This document shows positions 51,091-62,139 of a DNA stretch of 64,000 nt, in pieces. Below the pieces are notes generated by a model. The model did not search any database, had not been told where the DNA came from, and was given only the letters and a program-made list of their open reading frames with translations. The position numbers and the translations under genes are program-made. Position 1 is the stretch's first letter; the number at the start of each line of letters is the position of its first letter. The stretch lies in the NCBI GenBank assembly GCA_030340625.1, contig JAOPHQ010005711.1, positions 106,001 to 170,000 of the forward strand, read 5' to 3'. Origin of the DNA: Merluccius polli (lineage: Eukaryota > Chordata > Actinopteri > Gadiformes > Merlucciidae).

Positions 51091-52648
51091 TGTTTTACCG
51101 AGAGTAATACATGTGCAGGGCTAGAAAGAGGTGCAGTATATATAACACAGGGCAACGCAGTAGGGTGTGTGATGTGTGCGCCAGGTTGCAGTATGAGTAA
51201 CTAAATGAGTTTCACCACCATAATCAAATAAGTTGGTACCATCAGCAATGCATACATCAGCTTGGATACTTCCTTGCATGTTCTGTTTTTCTAAGCAACG
51301 TCTGCACCCCTAATTCTCAACGCAGATGATCATAAAGATAAGGAGAAGAAGGCCAGACAACCCTTGATGTGACACATTCTAAAGACATGGTGGTTATAAT
51401 ATATACGGCACTTTATGCTTTATCAAGAACCACCAAACAAAAAAGAGACAAAAGACCCACTGATCATTTGGAAGCGTCTATCGTCTACTTTTTGCATTTG
51501 TTTGTTCATTTGCTTGTTTATTATTATATTATGTTTTTTATTCGTCTATGTATTTATTTTTTTGCAATTTATTGTATTTTAACTATACTTAACACAGTTC
51601 TTTTTCCACTTCTCTATTCAGTCAGACGTGTATCGCTTAAATATTAACACTTATTCAGATAGAGAAGAAAAGGTGACACATTCTGACCGAATGCTCTGTT
51701 TCCTATAAAGAAACACCCGCTAAACAAAAAGGAAGAGAGACAGAGAGAGTTGTTTCAGAGGAAGTGTGTTCAAACCCACATGACAACCTGGAAGGCGGTC
51801 ACAAAGATATAACCGTCAAGGTCAAAAAAATCATTTTTAACACTTTAACACTAAATACTGAGTGGTTACTACACCTCCGCCACCCGTTAGCTCTGATGAT
51901 TCCACAACGCTCTTCGTGTCCGTCAGGTGAGTGAGAAGAAAGGGGATATTTGGATTTTGTGCGTTTGTCTCAAGAGGTCGCGCTTCCATGTATGTGATAT
52001 GCATCACATGCACTTTTGTGTATATTGTCAGGGAGGTCTGACATGAGTTGGACATTTATTGCATAATGTTCCCAAATACGCAGCTTTCGACATGGCATGC
52101 TAAATGTAATGTAAGGAGATGCAACACGAAGATAATCACTTGTGGAAAACCACAATTTGAGTACAAATAAATGTTCATAAATATTACAAATTTCAAAAAA
52201 CATGAAACAGCTGTGATCAGGAGTGTCATGACTCCTTCAAATAATCTTATACACAGTGGGGTAAGACTTTAGGGATCACATATTCACCATTAACTAGTTG
52301 ATTATTAGCACACATATTAGCTCTTTATTAGTCATTATAAAGCACTTATTAATGCCTTATTCTACATGACCATGTTCAACAACTACGAGGCCATTAACTA
52401 AGTTTTTCCTCAATAACCTCCTAATTACAACTTATTGATAGGAAGGAAATTGTTCTATTCTCATGTAACAAAACAAACAGTGTTAATAGTGTCCAAAGTC
52501 TTTCTAAGAATAAAGTGAGGTCTTGCTCACTCATACACTAGTAGTTTGACAACTATTAACCCACACAGGTTCCCTATTCTAAAGTGAGGTCTTGCTCATC
52601 ACTAATATACTAGCAGTTTCACACCTATTAGCCCACACAGGTTCCTTA
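51091..52648. other. Gene-free intergenic DNA between clic3 and fut7
   Basis: AT-rich DNA with no convincing exon. The part at about 52255-52450 (AACTAGTTGATTATTAGCAC, TCATTATAAAGCACTTATTA, ATGCCTTATTCTACATGACC) looks like a teleost dispersed repeat. The segment AAAGTGAGGTCTTGCTCA occurs twice (52512, 52580). Confidence 0.5.
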
Positions 52649-52911
52649 TTCTAAAGCATGGGTCGGGAACGTGGGGCTCGCGAGCCCCAATGGCTCTTTT
52701 GCTGACGGCCGGGGCTCTCGGACGAAATTAGTTGAGAAAAAAAAAAATGTAATCAAGGAATCAGACTAGGTCTACCCTAATATAATGCTAAAATAGCAGT
52801 CAATACTAGGGGTGCGCGCAGTGGCGCAAAAAGTGGGTATGCGCTGTATGCGGCGCATAGGGGCGCCGCACCAGGGGGGCGCCAAAGGGGGGCGCCAAAG
52901 CGATGGAAGCG

Positions 52912-52990
52912 ATCGCGCAGCACCCCCCCCCCGCTCAACAATCGCGCAGTAGCAGCCCCCCCCCCCCCCCGCTCAACAATCGCGCAACCC
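52912..52990. repeat. GCTCAACAATCGCGCA repeat units upstream of fut7
   Basis: Two copies of CCCCGCTCAACAATCGCGCA separated by C runs. Two similar copies lie downstream of fut7 at about 55096-55160. Confidence 0.85.
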
Positions 52991-53345
52991 GTAATATCTA
53001 TGGGGGGGCGCCAAAATTGTTGTTGCATACCCCCCTGACTGTGGGTAGTTGCACCCCTGGGTGCGCGCACGCGATCGTCACACACCCCGGTCCGACAACC
53101 GACGGCGGGGGGGGGGGGGGGGGGGGGGGCGCGTAACACACCCTGGTCCGACGACCGACGGGGGGGGGGCGCGTAACACCACGGTCCGACGACCGACCGG
53201 GGGGGGGGGGGCGCGATCGTAACACACCGCCTCCGGTTGGGCCAAATTAGGCCTACTTTATTTATTTTTTATGACAGTCCTGTGCCGGCCCAAAGATGTG
53301 CATTGCCCGGTGGGCCGATGGCCAGTCCACCCCTGCCGCTAATCA

Positions 53346-53566
53346 AAATGTTAAAAAAGGAAAAAGAGAAAGACCGCAAGTTTCAGCCCGATTGGACAGA
53401 TGAGTTTGCGTTCGTGGAAAGAGCTGGGAGTGCGATCTGTCTGTTATGTAATGAGAAAATTGTGTCCATGAAACGATGCAATGTTAAACGCCACTTCGAC
53501 ACTCACCATGCACAATTTGCAGCAAAATATCCTATGCAAGTTAAATATTCAAACTTTTGCTTGTAA
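53346..53566 (+). pseudogene. BED-finger fragment of a hAT transposase
   Basis: The reading frame contains FQPDWTDEFAFVERAGSAIC, LLCNEKIVSMKRCNVKRHF and DTHH. The CxxC and Hx4H pattern and the sequence match the N-terminal finger of the hAT transposases from which GTF2IRD2-like and ZBED-like proteins derive. The frame ends shortly after AAKYP, so the rest of the protein is deleted. Confidence 0.8.
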
Positions 53567-53793
53567 CCGTCTTTATGTGGCTCTTCTGAGATTTTTTTTT
53601 TCTTGTAAAAGTGGCTCTCAAGGCAAAAAAGGTTCCCGACCCCTGTTCTAAAGTGTTAGCAACATTTGTTATATATAGTTGTGATTTAAACTTGGCTAAA
53701 CATTGGCCTGGGTCCACATGCAAGATGTTTATATTGTGTTATTTTTTACCAGGAGCTTACTTGGTGACGGACTCCACCCGGCACCACTGTTTG

Positions 53794-54814
53794 ATGAAGA
53801 GCCTCCTGCTCTTGGCCCCTCCCCTCGTGTTCCTCGTTACATGGTGGACGCCGCCGAAAGTCTCCGCTCCGCACCCTACCAACCGAGACGTCACCATCCT
53901 GCTGTGGCACTTGCCCTTCGGTGTCCCCTACGCCCTGCCGGAGGACGTGTGTCTGCAGCGCTACAACGTGTCACGCTGCAGGCTACAGTACAACCGCACC
54001 ACGCTCCCCACGGCTGACGTGGTGGTCTTCCACAACAGAGAGCTGGTGCAGGGCAAGCAGCCGCTGCCCCGCCACCCGCCCCGGCCCCAGGGCCAGAGAT
54101 GGGTCTGGATGTCACTGGAGTCCCCGGACCACAACGGAGACCTACGGCCCTTCGCAGACATCTTCAACCTGACCATGTCCTACAGGAGGGACGCAGGACA
54201 TCACCATTCCATACGGGAAGCTGGTGCCCAGGGAAACGGGCAACGGAGAAGAGCCACTCTGTCACAATAAGAGCATCCCGGTCTGCTGGGTGGTGAGCAA
54301 CTACAGGCCAAGCGACAGGAGGAGCCGCGTGTACAATCAGCTCAGAGAGGCGGTGCCCGTGACGGTGTACGGCCGCTGGAATAAAAGACTCCTGTCTCCC
54401 GACGAGCTGCTGCCCGCCATCTCCCGCTGCTACTTCTACTTGGCGTTTGAAAACTCGGAATCCAGAGACTACATCACGGAGAAGCTGTGGAAAAACGCCT
54501 ACAAGTCAGGAGCCGTGCCTGTAGTGCTGGGCCCCCCCCTGGACGATTACAACGCCGTGGCCCCTCGCGCCTCCTTCATTCACGTGGACGAGTTTGCGTC
54601 CGGTCAAGATCTGGGCAGGCGACTGCAAGAGCTGGTGAAGGATAAGGAACGCTACGCAGGATTTTTGAGGTGGCAGAAAGACTGGCGGGTTAAGCTGTAC
54701 ACGGACTGGGCGGAGAGGCTGTGTACCATCTGTTCTCAATATGACAGGTTACCCAAGCACAAGATTTACACTGACCTTGACGCTTGGGTTAAAGCGCCAC
54801 AGCCTGTCGGCTAG
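53794..54814 (+). CDS. fut7: Alpha-1,3-fucosyltransferase 7, frame broken by one base
   Basis: FUT7 is a Golgi GT10 enzyme that adds alpha-1,3-fucose to sialylated N-acetyllactosamine, making sialyl-Lewis x. The ATG at 53794 starts a type II membrane protein: short cytosolic tail, anchor SLLLLAPPLVFLVTWW, then VTILLWHLPFGVP, VVVFHNRELVQGK, RWVWMSLESPDHN and FNLTMSYRRDA. After that the frame changes near 54196: a frame 1 part (to 54270) and a frame 2 part with WVVSNYRPSDRRSRVYNQL and the family signature FENSESRDYITEKLWKNAY followed by GAVPVVLGP. One extra G in GCAGGACATC explains the break. Without it the length would be 339 residues, as for human FUT7 (342). Coding region is intronless, as usual for FUT7-type genes. 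Confidence 0.9.
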
Positions 54815-55995
54815 TCGTGGCGGTATGAAAACCACAAGATTTATTTCTTCAGTACAACCCGGGGGTTTTCCATTAGTAGCCATACGTTACAGTAGTAGCC
54901 TTTGTCACTAGTCACAAGTACCAGCGAAATTGAGCCATCAACCTGTCCGTACATATACAAACATACATAATGACACAGCATCATATTAATACAGCAGGCA
55001 CGTGCAGAGGGGGGGGCTATGGGTGCCCGAGCCCCTGCCCTTTTCAGGACCAAAGTGCCCTTTTGAGCGGACCAAAGTGCCCTTTTGCCCCCCCCCGCGC
55101 TCAACAATCGCGCAACAGAAATCCTCCGGTAGCACCCCCCCCGCTCAACAATCGCGCAACAGAAATCCACTGGTAGCACCCCCCCCCCCCCCCCCTTTTG
55201 ATAACTTCAATTTTTACCAAGTAACACGAAGGGAATTCAGAAATGGCCATGCATTTATAGATTTATGCAAAATGATTGCATTTAGTGACTATGTCAACAT
55301 AGTCACTAAATGTAATGTTAAGCAATGTATAGGTAAATGGCAACCAGAAAATGGACAGACTTAGCAATTAAGAGCAACAGCTTACAGCTCATTGCATCCA
55401 CATCCGTCTGGTAGTCATGTCTGAAGGGAACTAAATAGGGAAGTGGTGCTTGCGTTAGGTGTACAAGACATGTGGAAACCTACTGGATGATTGCCTCATG
55501 AGAAAGCACCGCTTCATTACTCAAGTCAAGTCTGCGTCACCTAAAACTCAAAGACAAAAAAACTGAATTGAAAACTTCTTTGAAAAAAATGCATTTAATT
55601 GCTTGGTGCAGATACAGGTGTAGGGCACATCAGAATACATTGGCTGAGCTAGGTTCAATACAGCAGCATTTACAATATATTCACAAGTATTGCAAAAGGA
55701 AAATAACTCGACAAGGATTGTGAAAATGTATGCCAGAGTTACAATATATTAAAGACTTCTGGTTGCCAGTTGAGTAAATCTGGATTACGGTAAATGTAGA
55801 CAAACTACTAGCAAAAAATAATAAAAACATTTGCAATAAGGCACTGTTCACACCCAATAGCCCAGCTAACTGGCTGCATTTCTTCACTTCAACTTTGATC
55901 ACATACATCAACTCCACGCAACAAATTAATAAACTGCTGGGCCAAATTATATTCAACCAAGCTGTATACTTTTAAACCTTTTCCAGTCAACACTA
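54815..55995. other. fut7 3' region and intergenic DNA
   Basis: Contains a GC-rich repeat patch (54998-55200) with two GCTCAACAATCGCGCAACAG copies, GACCAAAGTGCCCTTTTG repeats and C runs, then a perfect hairpin (55279-55312). Beyond that the DNA is AT-rich with no gene seen. Confidence 0.6.
55279..55312. repeat. Perfect 16-bp-arm hairpin
   Basis: CATTTAGTGACTATGT and ACATAGTCACTAAATG are separated by CA only. It lies between the convergent genes fut7 and pou5f3. It is not followed by a T run of a Pol III terminator type. Confidence 0.9.
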
Positions 55996-55998
55996 CAG

Positions 55999-56070
55999 CT
56001 ACTGGTCTTCATTTTCACAGGCCAGCCAAAAGTCTTCAAAAGGAGACTGATGGGGTCCTTCCATCCAGCG
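55999..56070 (-). CDS. Candidate short terminal exon of unknown gene or pou5f3 isoform
   Basis: A good acceptor (CCTATTTCAG) precedes an open frame RWMEGPHQSPFEDFWLACE then NEDQ and a TAG at 55999-56001. It could pair with a consensus donor (CTG|GTGAGT) inside the pou5f3 last exon at about 56834-56839; the phases (0/0) fit and would replace the last six pou5f3 residues. I do not recognise the peptide. It may be a chance frame. Confidence 0.25.
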   Translation of the reverse strand, partial: RWMEGPHQSPFEDFWLACENEDQ

Positions 56071-56819
56071 CTGAAATAGGCCAATAGGACTATTAAATAT
56101 TTAGGATACAATTAAATCATGGGCCACCTTGAACTAGATTGTAGTTCTTGAGATACCGTGTGTGGCCTAGAAGCGTTAGGCAGCATTGCATCCCAGAACA
56201 CCCCGATTAAGACTAAAAACCACCATTACAAGCATGAGTTTAATCAGAAACACGCCAGTCTTGTGCATAGATTAGGAACCATTCAGACAACAGACATTTA
56301 GTAACGATACTCACTTTGTGCAAAAATGTTACAGCCTCCGGAAATGAGAATTGTATTTGCATGGTTATCGGGAGGGTGTGTCCCCTTAATCAAGCCCTCT
56401 TCTAGGAAATCCTTGTCACAGCATTTACAAAAATAAAAACATTTAAAAAGGAGTATAAATCTTCGATGCAGTTCTGACCATAAACGCAGAGTTGAACCAA
56501 ACGGGTATAGAGACAACCATTCAGCTTGAACAAGGAAAGAAAAGCTGTTCCCCTGGTAAGTTGCCCCATGACAACAGAACACAACCAAGAAACAGGAATA
56601 GTTGTTCCTTTGAAAAACAAAAAACATGGCACAGTGCAAATAATTGACAGGTAGCCACCCAAAAAGATCTCCGTCCAAACGATGAGACGAGGGTTTAAGC
56701 TGCAGAACCGCTTTCTGGACCGTGTGGTCAACCCTCAAGACCGCTGGCGCAGGAGTCTGTTGTGCGACGCCCCCCTCCCCCCGCGCACACACGCCCCGGG
56801 AGGGTAGAGGGTGCTCCGT

Positions 56820-59757
56820 CTAGCCAGTCAGGTGACTCACCAGTCCAGGGTGCAGGGCCTGCTTGAAGGTGTCGGCCCGGTGCAGTGCGGGCCTGTAGAG
56901 GGTGGGCGGGGCGCCGGGGTAGGGGTGGGTCGGGTACCCCTGACCAGGTAGGGAGGAGGGGGGCATCATGCCCAGGGGGGGAGGAGGGGGAGGGCTCTGC
57001 TCGTAGTACTGCCCGTCACACTCCTCGTCCAGAGGCAGGGCGAGCCGCTTGCCCTTCTGTCTGCGGTTGCAGAACCACACGCGGACCACCTGGGAACGAA
57101 TGGGGAAAACACAGGAGTTTTGGTCAGTTGGGTTGACGTTCTGGTACCAGTCCAGGGTATCTGCAGGTTTTCAACCAGTTTGAGTGAAGACTTTAATACC
57201 AGAACAGTTTAATACAGCCTTCATGACCCAATGGTGTATAGATAAATGATAGTCCTCAACCTGGAAGTGTTTTACACTTCCGCTTGTCTGACAACAAAAG
57301 CATTAAGTTACCCATTTCACAAATATACAAGACTTACGGAAATGCCCTTTGAAGGGGCTATAGCCGATATCCTGAACATTATTATAGCAGCAAACAACTA
57401 TTGGCTATGTAAAGATAGTGTCATAATGGCATCCTGACCAGAGAATGAAGGCACACTTCCTGTGTGTTGCAATGTGAGCTTCCATTTCCTTTGTTTTGGT
57501 GTCTGGTCCGGCCGTGCACACCGTGCACGAGATGAGTTCAGAAGGTATTGAACACTCCTAATTGTTGTGGTTTGAGATGCTGGTGCTCTAGTGCGACATC
57601 TTGTGGCTAGAAATATCGTCTATAGCCCTTTTAAGGTCTTACATTTACTTTTTAATATGTGGGACAAAAAAATAAAGCCCAATGGGGGGGTCATGGCTTA
57701 CGTCTCTCTCGAGCCCGAGGTCGTCGGAGATGTGCGTGATGTCTTGCGTGTTGGGCTTGGGACACTTGATGAAGTAGGACTCCAGCGCCGAGCGCACTGT
57801 GCCCTCCAGGCTGGTTCTCCTCTTCCGCTTCCGGGTGTCCACAAACACACGCTCGATTTTGTACATCTGAGAAGGAGAAAAACACTGCCAACTGTGAGAA
57901 CGCTGTTTATAGAAGCTGGCTATAGAAGGCCTGTGTATATACCAGAATGCACCATGGGAGTTTTTGTTGTCCTCTCAATATGGCAGTGCACGGTAAAATC
58001 CAACATAAATATACCATAACCCTGTTTTGTCACATCTCGCATGAGAAACGCTGTGGCAGGTCAACCGCAACAATGTCTCCCTAATAATGACAAATCATTT
58101 TACCATTAATGACTAAATGACTAGAAAAAACATCACCACCAACACAATAACTAATATTACAATGCTCCTACGCTTTCAAAATGGCGGCGGTTACAAGCCC
58201 TATCCTCAGTCAGGTGACCAATAGGTGCACACATCACGCAATTATTGTAAAAACAAAACAAAAAAACTAACCGCCAGGTGGCGCCGTTTAGTCGCACAAC
58301 AGGTGTGGGAGCTGCTGTTGGTCTACTACCGAGACAAAAAAATCTTGATAAAACTACACTGAAAAAAAAAAACGTGGAAAACTCACATCTTGCGGATTGT
58401 CTGACGTCTCGGCCTCGTTCAGCCACCTCTGCAGCAGCGGCTTCAGCTTGCACATGTTCTTGAAGCTCAGCTGGAGGGCCTCGAAGCGGCAGATGGTGGT
58501 CTGACTGAACATTTTACCTGCAAAAAAACAACCCGAAAACGTTATACACTTTCAACATTAAAAAAAAAAAATCAAATAAACACACGAATACATTTTTTTT
58601 TTTTTTTTTAAAAACCTCGCAGATACGAGCCGAGAAAACTCACCGTAGAGGTTGCCCAGGGCCAGCCCCACGTCCGCCTGGGTGAAGCCCAGGGTGATCC
58701 GCTTGTGCTTCAGCTCTTTGGCGAACTGCTCCAGCTCCTCCGTGGACAGGTTCTCCTGGATAAAAAAAACAAAAAACACTGTTTTAGTCCCCGAAACGAT
58801 TGCCGGCCATTGCAAGCACCAAAGTAGTAAAAAATAAAATTTCAAAGATACATTTTCAAAAATAAAATCATATAGGCCTAATCATTAAATAAATGGATAC
58901 ATAATAATAATTAAATAAAATACATTCAAAAATGTTACCTCTTCCTCGGAGTCGCTGCAGCCTCCGCTGGAGGAGCCGCTGCTGCGCGCCGAGGTCTGGG
59001 TCTGCGGCGCGGCGGGCACCACCTGGTTGTTGGCGCCGCCGCCGCCGTGGAAGAAGGCGTTGGCCGGGACCCCGTTGCTGGGCGGCGACGGGGACAGGGA
59101 CAGGGACGACGGGGACGGTGACGACGCGGACGACGGCGCGGACGACGGCGGGTTCTGGTGGACCGGGTGCGGCGCGATGTGCGCCGCCAGGCCCGGCCAG
59201 AAGGACGGGTTCCAGGCCGCGGAGTAGTACACCCCGTGGGCCCCCAGGGGGGCCGCTGGGGCCCCGTAGCCCTGGGCCTTCATCTCGGCGGCGGCGTAGT
59301 CGTCCTCCTCCGCCACCGCCTCCTTCTCGGTCTTTATGTCGGGCAGATGCAGCTGCAGCTTCACCTGGTCCCTGGGGTCGGCCATGGTGGTGGTGGGGGG
59401 AGGAGGAGGACTGGGGTGGGCGGTGGTGGGTACCTGTGAGGTGGTGTAGTCCGCTGTCGCGGCGAAGGGATACCAGTGCTTGGGCTGGCCGAAGTCCCCA
59501 GCGGCCTGCAGGTCAGAGGTCCTGTAGTCGTGGAAGGGGAAAAACGTCTGCGCCGTGGCCTGGGCGATCCCGTTGTAGGTGGCCTTGTTGAACAGGAGAC
59601 CCGGGTCCTGCAGGACGCCCGGCGGCAGCTGCAGGGACCCGGCGTGGGGACCCGGACCCTCCTGCGACCCGGGGTGGCCGTAGAGGTTGGCCCGGCTGAA
59701 GTCGTAGGGTCGGCTGCTGTTGCAGTCAGACCCCGGACTCTGCGACCTGTCCGACAT
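56820..59757 (-). CDS. pou5f3: POU domain class 5 transcription factor (pou5f3)
   Basis: The non-mammalian OCT4 relative, which with SoxB1 and Nanog controls pluripotency and zygotic genome activation. Five exons join in phase to 498 residues: 58939-59757, 58644-58755, 58387-58517, 57702-57866 and 56820-57089. Exon 1 encodes a 273-residue Pro/Gly/Ser-rich activation region starting MSDRSQSPGSDCNSSRPYDF. The POU-specific domain (about 274-348) has FAKELKHKRITLGFTQADVG and TTICRFEALQLSFKNMCKL; the homeodomain (about 366-425) has RKRKRRTSLEGTVRSALE and WFCNRRQKGKRL. The C-terminus ends HPGLVSHLTG, as in fish pou5f3 proteins. Synteny with fut7, clic3 and pnpla7 supports POU5F3 rather than POU5F1. 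Confidence 0.96.
57928..58203. mobile_element. MITE family A, copy 4, in a pou5f3 intron
   Basis: Carries GCACCATGGGAGTTTTTG, CAATGTCTCCCTAATAATGA and ends near GGTTACAAGCCCTA, in the same order as the copy at 4826. It lies between pou5f3 exons 3 and 4. Confidence 0.8.
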
Positions 59758-59778
59758 CCTCTTGAAAATTTGGGGGTC

Positions 59779-59809
<31 letters not shown>

Positions 59810-59812
59810 GGG
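59779..59812 (-). repeat. T10G24 homopolymer tract just upstream of the pou5f3 ATG
   Basis: Twenty-four consecutive G on the plus strand (59789-59812) follow ten T. On the pou5f3 strand this is C24A10, beginning 21 bp upstream of the start codon. Confidence 0.95.
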
Positions 59813-59989
59813 TGCGTGCGGACTGCTAGGTACGGCGACCTGTAATCACGCTCATCCGTTCAACTTTGACGCACAAACTCCAACACACAAAACAGTAGTA
59901 ATAGTAGTGGTAAAGGCCTGCCCAAAAAAAGAAAACTCGGGTCTATTCCTCAAGATCCGCAGTAAGGGGGTCCCCGCTTGAGAAAGGTG

Positions 59990-60190
59990 CGAATGGCCAC
60001 CTCACCTCCGGGCTGCAGGTCTGCAGGGCGTGTATGTAGACCCCGCGCGGCTCCGCAGCTTTTCCTAATCACCCGCGCGGCTGGCCGAGATTAGGGCGAT
60101 CTCGTCGCCCATTGGTCGGCGGCGGTTGGTTGATGGTGAATTTGTGAATGACCTTGGAGTCCGCCCCAAATTGGGGGCGTGGTTTGCCCC
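59990..60190 (-). promoter_or_regulatory. pou5f3: Candidate pou5f3 proximal promoter
   Basis: Within 430 bp of the ATG, on the pou5f3 strand, lie a CCAAT box (ACCAAT, 60111-60116), an exact NR5A-type half site CCAAGGTCA (60149-60157), a GC box GGGGCGG (60161-60167) and, on the plus strand, a KLF/Sp-type GGGGGCGTGG (60173-60182). The 59990-60120 part is CpG-rich. No TATA box was recognised. Mammalian Pou5f1 proximal promoters also combine a GC box with a nuclear-receptor element. Confidence 0.5.
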
Positions 60191-61950
60191 CGCTTCATTC
60201 AAGCGGTTTCCTACATAGCGCATTCGTTTAAATACCATCATCTTACGCAGAACATTTCTGCGTTGGTTGAACCAAGTATGCACCCTACATTGATGCATTG
60301 ATTGAACCAAGTATGCACCCGACATGTAGACTATGTATGCCTAGGCCTATCATTTAGTCATCTTATTTACAATGCTAAACAGCCACGGCGGTGGATTCGG
60401 GTAATGTGGGACACCATTAGCTCCTGTGTATTTATCTCCAATTCTAACAAAGCTATAGAAGAGGATTGTTATTTAATCCTAGCAGAGGTGTCTTAATCAA
60501 AATCACAAAACTTCACGGTTGTAATTCGATAGATGGGGATGGGGCAATCTTCAAATAGGAAGTGCCTCAGATCAATTGAGATTAGGAAATAAAACTGTCA
60601 AAATGAACTTAAAATGACCTAATTGTTGAAGATGGTGTTTGTGATAAGTTCATGCATCTAAATATGCAAGGAAATGTTGACATTTTGTATTTTATATATC
60701 AATGCAGCATGCTGTTGCTAATGTGAGACGGTCATATAGGGTTCCTCAATGGGATCCTAGTAGGCAGATATGCATTTAGGCACTTGAAGTATGCAATACC
60801 ATTAGTTATTCAAGGTTAAGGGGTCTTAGTCTTTGCATTTGTTTTATTATTGGCCAGTTATACTAGCTAGCTTTAAAAATATATCGCTCGCTAGCTAGTG
60901 CAATATATACCTATATAGCTATACCAGGAGTACAGGGAGGTGCAGAGGCAGGTGAAGTCTCTCAGCTGAGGCTATTGGTGAGGGCCTGGAACAAACTCAA
61001 GAAACCTTTATACTTTTTCCCCCCAATCCAAAGCAGCCTTAAAAGCAACCTTACATTATGCATATTAAGTACTGGTGTTTCTGGTGTGACCAAGAGGTTT
61101 GGCCTCCATAAATTAAGGTAATGTAGGCTTTTCTACGCCTAATACTGACACATTTCAGAGTGAGCTGTCCCACTTCAAATGCAGTATGATATCCAAGTAT
61201 TTTCTTAAAATTTGATTGAAAAACATCTTGGGGATTTTAGAAATACATCAGTTATTTAGTTGATATCAAAATGTGTTTCAGAACTCAAAATCACAAAAAA
61301 GTGTTCTGCATTACCCGAATCCACCCCAGCAACACTATTTAGCCTAGTCGGCCTCATGCATGAATCATGATGCTCAGTTTGTTTAAATTATGCATCGTAA
61401 AGGAGATGTCTTTGACATTAAAATGTATCTAATTATGTTCCCAGTGTATCTCAATCCCCAACATTTAGGCTTAACAAATACTTGAGGATGTAAACCTTCT
61501 CATTGATATGATTAAACAAAAACAAACTCAGATGATTGGCAGTTGTTTAATTGGAAACACATTTACATAGATGTAGGCCATGAAGTCAATTGGCCTTAGA
61601 ATTGTAGCCATATTGAAAATGTCCCCATATTTTCTTAAATTAGACCTACCATCTCAGTTTCAGTAAATATTCGGAAAATAGGCTATTCAGACACACTAAT
61701 AAACATATAGCCTACTTGTAGGCCCTGCGATATACTGCCTTTATGTTTTGGTTATAAGGATGAAGTCAGTGACCAAAAGCAGCAAACATCTGAAGCAGTT
61801 TGGATGTCAGACCTACGCCATCAATTTTAAAATAAATAAATACAACACATGTCATATGTCATATGCCCACATCCAACTGATTTTCTAAAACACATTCTGA
61901 CATCAATGCTGAGAGTTGGAGGTGAACGCTGCAGAGCCTAAACATACTAA
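60191..61950. other. Gene-free pou5f3 upstream DNA
   Basis: AT-rich DNA with a short local duplication (TTGAACCAAGTATGCACCC at 60268 and 60302) and CTAGCTAGC motifs near 60866-60898. I see no exon or complete element. Confidence 0.5.
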
Positions 61951-61955
61951 TAATT

Positions 61956-61956
<1 letters not shown>

Positions 61957-62038
<82 letters not shown>
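61957..62038. repeat. (CTA)n(ATA)n trinucleotide repeat
   Basis: About 15 CTA units then 12 ATA units. Confidence 0.97.
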
Positions 62039-62039
<1 letters not shown>

Positions 62040-62139
62040 CCAAAAAAAAGAAGAAAAAAAAGAAAAAAGAACGGCAGATAAAAAAAAAGAGCAAAACAAC
62101 AACCCGGAGACAACAACAACAGAGAGGAAATTAAATTCA

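Larger units (their letters stand above)
52649..53653 (+). mobile_element. hAT transposon remnant with exact 8-bp target duplication
   Basis: The element is 52657-53645, between direct copies of TTCTAAAG (52649-52656 and 53646-53653). Its ends are CATGGGTCGGGAAC and GTTCCCGACCCCTG. An N-terminal BED-type finger ORF is present on the plus strand but no transposase core. A GC-rich repeat block (about 52805-53330) with long C and G runs is inserted inside. It ends 148 bp before the fut7 start codon. Confidence 0.93.

Noticed and set aside
53237..53345. N-terminal extension of the BED-finger ORF
   Set aside because: This part translates the nested GC-rich repeat; only the segment from about 53346 resembles transposase.
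58932..59591. Long plus-strand ORFs opposite pou5f3 exon 1
   Set aside because: They are shadows of GC-rich coding sequence; the minus frame holds the recognisable protein with splice junctions.
61916..62134. Poly-Thr/poly-Asn ORF
   Set aside because: Translation of the (CTA)n(ATA)n repeat.
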